A stretch of DNA of 64,000 nucleotides from Chryseobacterium sp. Leaf404. Its GTDB lineage: Bacteria; Bacteroidota; Bacteroidia; Flavobacteriales; Weeksellaceae. How positions within the stretch are numbered: the stretch's first letter is position 1; every line of letters begins with the position of its first letter. Made by a program: the position numbers and the translations under genes. A model generated the notes under the pieces. That model was not told where the DNA came from. It searched no databases and was given only the letters and a program-made list of their open reading frames with translations. Shown one piece after another: positions 62,426 to 64,000 of this stretch. Location: positions 124,001 through 188,000 of the forward strand of contig NZ_LMQM01000001.1 of the NCBI RefSeq assembly GCF_001424145.1, given 5' to 3'.

Positions 62426-63340
62426 TTAATCTCTAACTAATGGCATTGTTGAGCAACGTAAAAGTCCTCCCATTTTAGAAATTTCTCTGTACGGAATTTC
62501 TTCAACGGTCATTCCCCATTCGTTTCTGAGATGGTCATTCATTCTTGTAAAAGCTTTATCTGAAACCACAACTTCGGGAGAAATTGAAAAAACATTGGGT
62601 ACCATTTCAAACATTTCTTCGTCTGTTACATGGAAACAGTTTTCTTCCCCGAAAATATCGATGATTAAATTGTAATCGCTTTCGTCCACAAAACCGTTTT
62701 TGTAAATAATACATTTGTCTTTTCCGATTGGGTTGAAAGTACAGTCTAAATGCAGAATTCCTTTGTAAGGCTCTCTGTCGTTTTTCTTGAGTTCGAGATC
62801 GATGATTCTCTTTTTCGGAAAATATTCTTTAAGAATTTCGATGGCGTACTCGTTGGTTCTTGCCGTTTTATAACTTCTGTAATCTTCACTGAAACAGGTT
62901 CCTATAAAAATAAAATCATTCCATACGATAACATCGCCACCTTCGATGTGTGCGGTTTCGGGAAGATTGATAATATCTCTCCACTTCACTTTCTCAAAAA
63001 CAGTTTTGTAAGCTTCCTGCTCGTCTGCCCTGTCGGCAATCACGTTGGAAATGATCATTTTATCATCAATCACAAAAGCTACATCTCTTGCAAAAACCTG
63101 ATTGTAATCTTCAATAATATCCGGACGGAAAACCTGGACATCATATTTTTTTAAAACAGCTTCAAAAGCATTCATTTCATTGATAATATCAGCTTCGGCA
63201 GGATATATGTTGTGCTGTATCGTATGATAGGATTTGGCGTCGTAGCTTTCTTCCAAAGTGGGAACAGGCCCCATCGATTTGGGCTGGCCTAAAACCACAG
63301 ACATCAGTCTTCCCGTTTCGTTTTTTATATTTAATTTCAT
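62426..63340 (-). CDS. Dimethylarginine dimethylaminohydrolase/arginine deiminase family enzyme
   Basis: 304 residues from MKLNIKNETGRLMSVVLG at 63340; the ORF reaches 63361 but those residues are not family-like. Pentein fold with FARDVAFVI, HIEGGDVIVW, catalytic His in GILHLDCTFNP and Cys in GGLLRCSTMPLVRD at the extreme C-terminus. Best fit is a DDAH-like or amidinotransferase-like hydrolase that removes the guanidino group of arginine or methylated arginine. Which substrate is not deducible. Confidence 0.85.
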   Translation of the reverse strand: MKLNIKNETGRLMSVVLGQPKSMGPVPTLEESYDAKSYHTIQHNIYPAEADIINEMNAFEAVLKKYDVQVFRPDIIEDYNQVFARDVAFVIDDKMIISNVIADRADEQEAYKTVFEKVKWRDIINLPETAHIEGGDVIVWNDFIFIGTCFSEDYRSYKTARTNEYAIEILKEYFPKKRIIDLELKKNDREPYKGILHLDCTFNPIGKDKCIIYKNGFVDESDYNLIIDIFGEENCFHVTDEEMFEMVPNVFSISPEVVVSDKAFTRMNDHLRNEWGMTVEEIPYREISKMGGLLRCSTMPLVRD

Positions 63341-63445
63341 GTGGAGAAATTTTTTATTCAATACATCAAATGAAATCGCTTTCCTATGTTGTGGGATAAA
63401 TCTAGAACAAGATAAATGACGATTTTTTCAGTGATGAGAATTAGG

Positions 63446-63453
63446 CAAATATA
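63446..63453 (-). promoter_or_regulatory. Candidate -7 promoter element of the DDAH-like gene
   Basis: TATATTTG on the minus strand fits TAnnTTTG; it would give a leader of about 100 nt. The -33 element is unclear. Confidence 0.4.
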
Positions 63454-63624
63454 ATCAAACTGCTGTGATGTGGAAAGGTTTTTGCCGGTGTGTTTCCCTC
63501 AGTTTCTCTAAAGTTTTGAAAATTGTAGATTCTCAACAAATTTCATCTGATGATTTCTAATTTTCCAGATAGAATTAAGAATTATTGCGTTTTAATAGAC
63601 TAGAATATCTGTGTTAATTTTTAT

Positions 63625-64000
63625 TTAACTCTGCTTCTGAAGATTTTTTATATATTCTGAAGGAGTGCTGCCCGTATATTCTTTGAAAATTCTGTTGAAT
63701 GTTGCTTGTTGTGAAAACCCTGCATTGGTATAAATATGTTCTATTGTAAATTTTTGGTGAGAATCTTTTTCTAATTCTTGCAGAACCTGCTTTATTCTGT
63801 ATTCATTCACTAACTCACTAAATTTTTTGTTTCCTATCATATTAAGAGATTTGGAAACATAAGTGCTGTTAGAATCTACAGATTCTGCTAATTTCCGGAT
63901 ATTAAATTCTGGATTTTGGTAAGGATTATCGTAATCAAAAAACGAGATTATTCTGTCATATAAGGTTCTATATTTTTCATTATCATGATAAGATTCTACT
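63625..64000 (-). CDS. AraC family transcriptional regulator, C-terminal part (runs off the window)
   Basis: The frame stays open from the stop at 63625 to the right edge, so an ATG at 63840 is internal and not the start. I read NPEFNIRKLAESVDSNSTYVSKSLN as the first HTH and IEHIYTNAGFSQQATFNRIFKEYTGSTPSEY as the second, the diagnostic AraC/XylS block. The N-terminal part is missing. In Bacteroidota such C-terminal domains often cap large membrane sensors, so the full gene could be much longer. Confidence 0.88.
   Translation of the reverse strand, partial: VESYHDNEKYRTLYDRIISFFDYDNPYQNPEFNIRKLAESVDSNSTYVSKSLNMIGNKKFSELVNEYRIKQVLQELEKDSHQKFTIEHIYTNAGFSQQATFNRIFKEYTGSTPSEYIKNLQKQS

Noticed and set aside
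63625..63840. Stand-alone 71-residue HTH protein
   Set aside because: The frame is open upstream to the window edge and the missing first HTH of the AraC domain is encoded there.

Overview
The window looks like chromosome from a Bacteroidota species of class Flavobacteriia, most like Chryseobacterium or a relative in Weeksellaceae (inference from gene content). The DNA is AT-rich. Several promoters match the flavobacterial -7 consensus TAnnTTTG. There is a protein with a type IX secretion (T9SS) C-terminal sorting domain, an outer-membrane beta-barrel receptor, an OmpA protein with thrombospondin type 3 repeats, DUF1573, and a split metH. Most of the window is housekeeping or envelope biology. 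No rRNA, tRNA, CRISPR array, phage or plasmid module was seen.

Layout. 1-5.8 kb: truncated sensor kinase, DUF1573 protein, dienoyl-CoA-reductase-like SDR, secreted M1 peptidase, secreted EEP-family hydrolase. 5.8-8.4 kb: four-gene minus-strand cluster (unknown protein, polytopic membrane protein, NarX-type kinase, NarL-type regulator). 8.5-11 kb: ferritin and two secreted low-complexity proteins. 11-17.6 kb: 4-alpha-glucanotransferase with a palindrome in its promoter region, a T9SS cargo protein, cysS, folE. 18.9-28.3 kb: a methionine regulon on the minus strand headed by a consensus flavobacterial promoter and a SAM-I (S-box) riboswitch: metX, ACT-homoserine dehydrogenase, metZ, metH N-terminal half, metH C-terminal half, an unknown exported protein, metF. 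These genes run from homoserine through O-acetylhomoserine and homocysteine to methionine, with MetF supplying methyl-THF. 28.5-32.8 kb: GH63-like glucosidase, OsmC, YdcF/SanA-like protein, DUF2314 lipoprotein. 32.8-40.5 kb: the MoxR/DUF58/DUF4350/DUF4129/SpoIIM cluster with divergent RDD gene, interrupted by a REP-associated tyrosine transposase gene flanked by four REP palindromes. 40.5-54 kb: small acetyltransferase, glycosyltransferase, LpxH-like phosphoesterase, yebC, ompA, smpB, ABC-F ATPase, M48 protease, recJ, nadD, small unknowns and a large lipoprotein. 54-64 kb: outer-membrane receptor, esterase-like lipoprotein, GH43-like secreted enzyme, a 1.5 kb accessory segment between 85-bp direct repeats, then two guanidino-group hydrolases (CtlX and DDAH-like) and a truncated AraC-type regulator.

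The most distinctive content is in the spacers. I see at least four unrelated palindromic repeat families, degenerate tandem repeats of period 6, 7, 8 and about 21 bp, and large hairpins that double as terminators. I found no convincing new multi-gene system. The best candidates for follow-up are the RAYT/REP insertion in the MoxR operon, the duplicated segment at 59.5-61.2 kb with its GC-rich 21-bp array, and the palindromes attached to stop codons inside the methionine operon.
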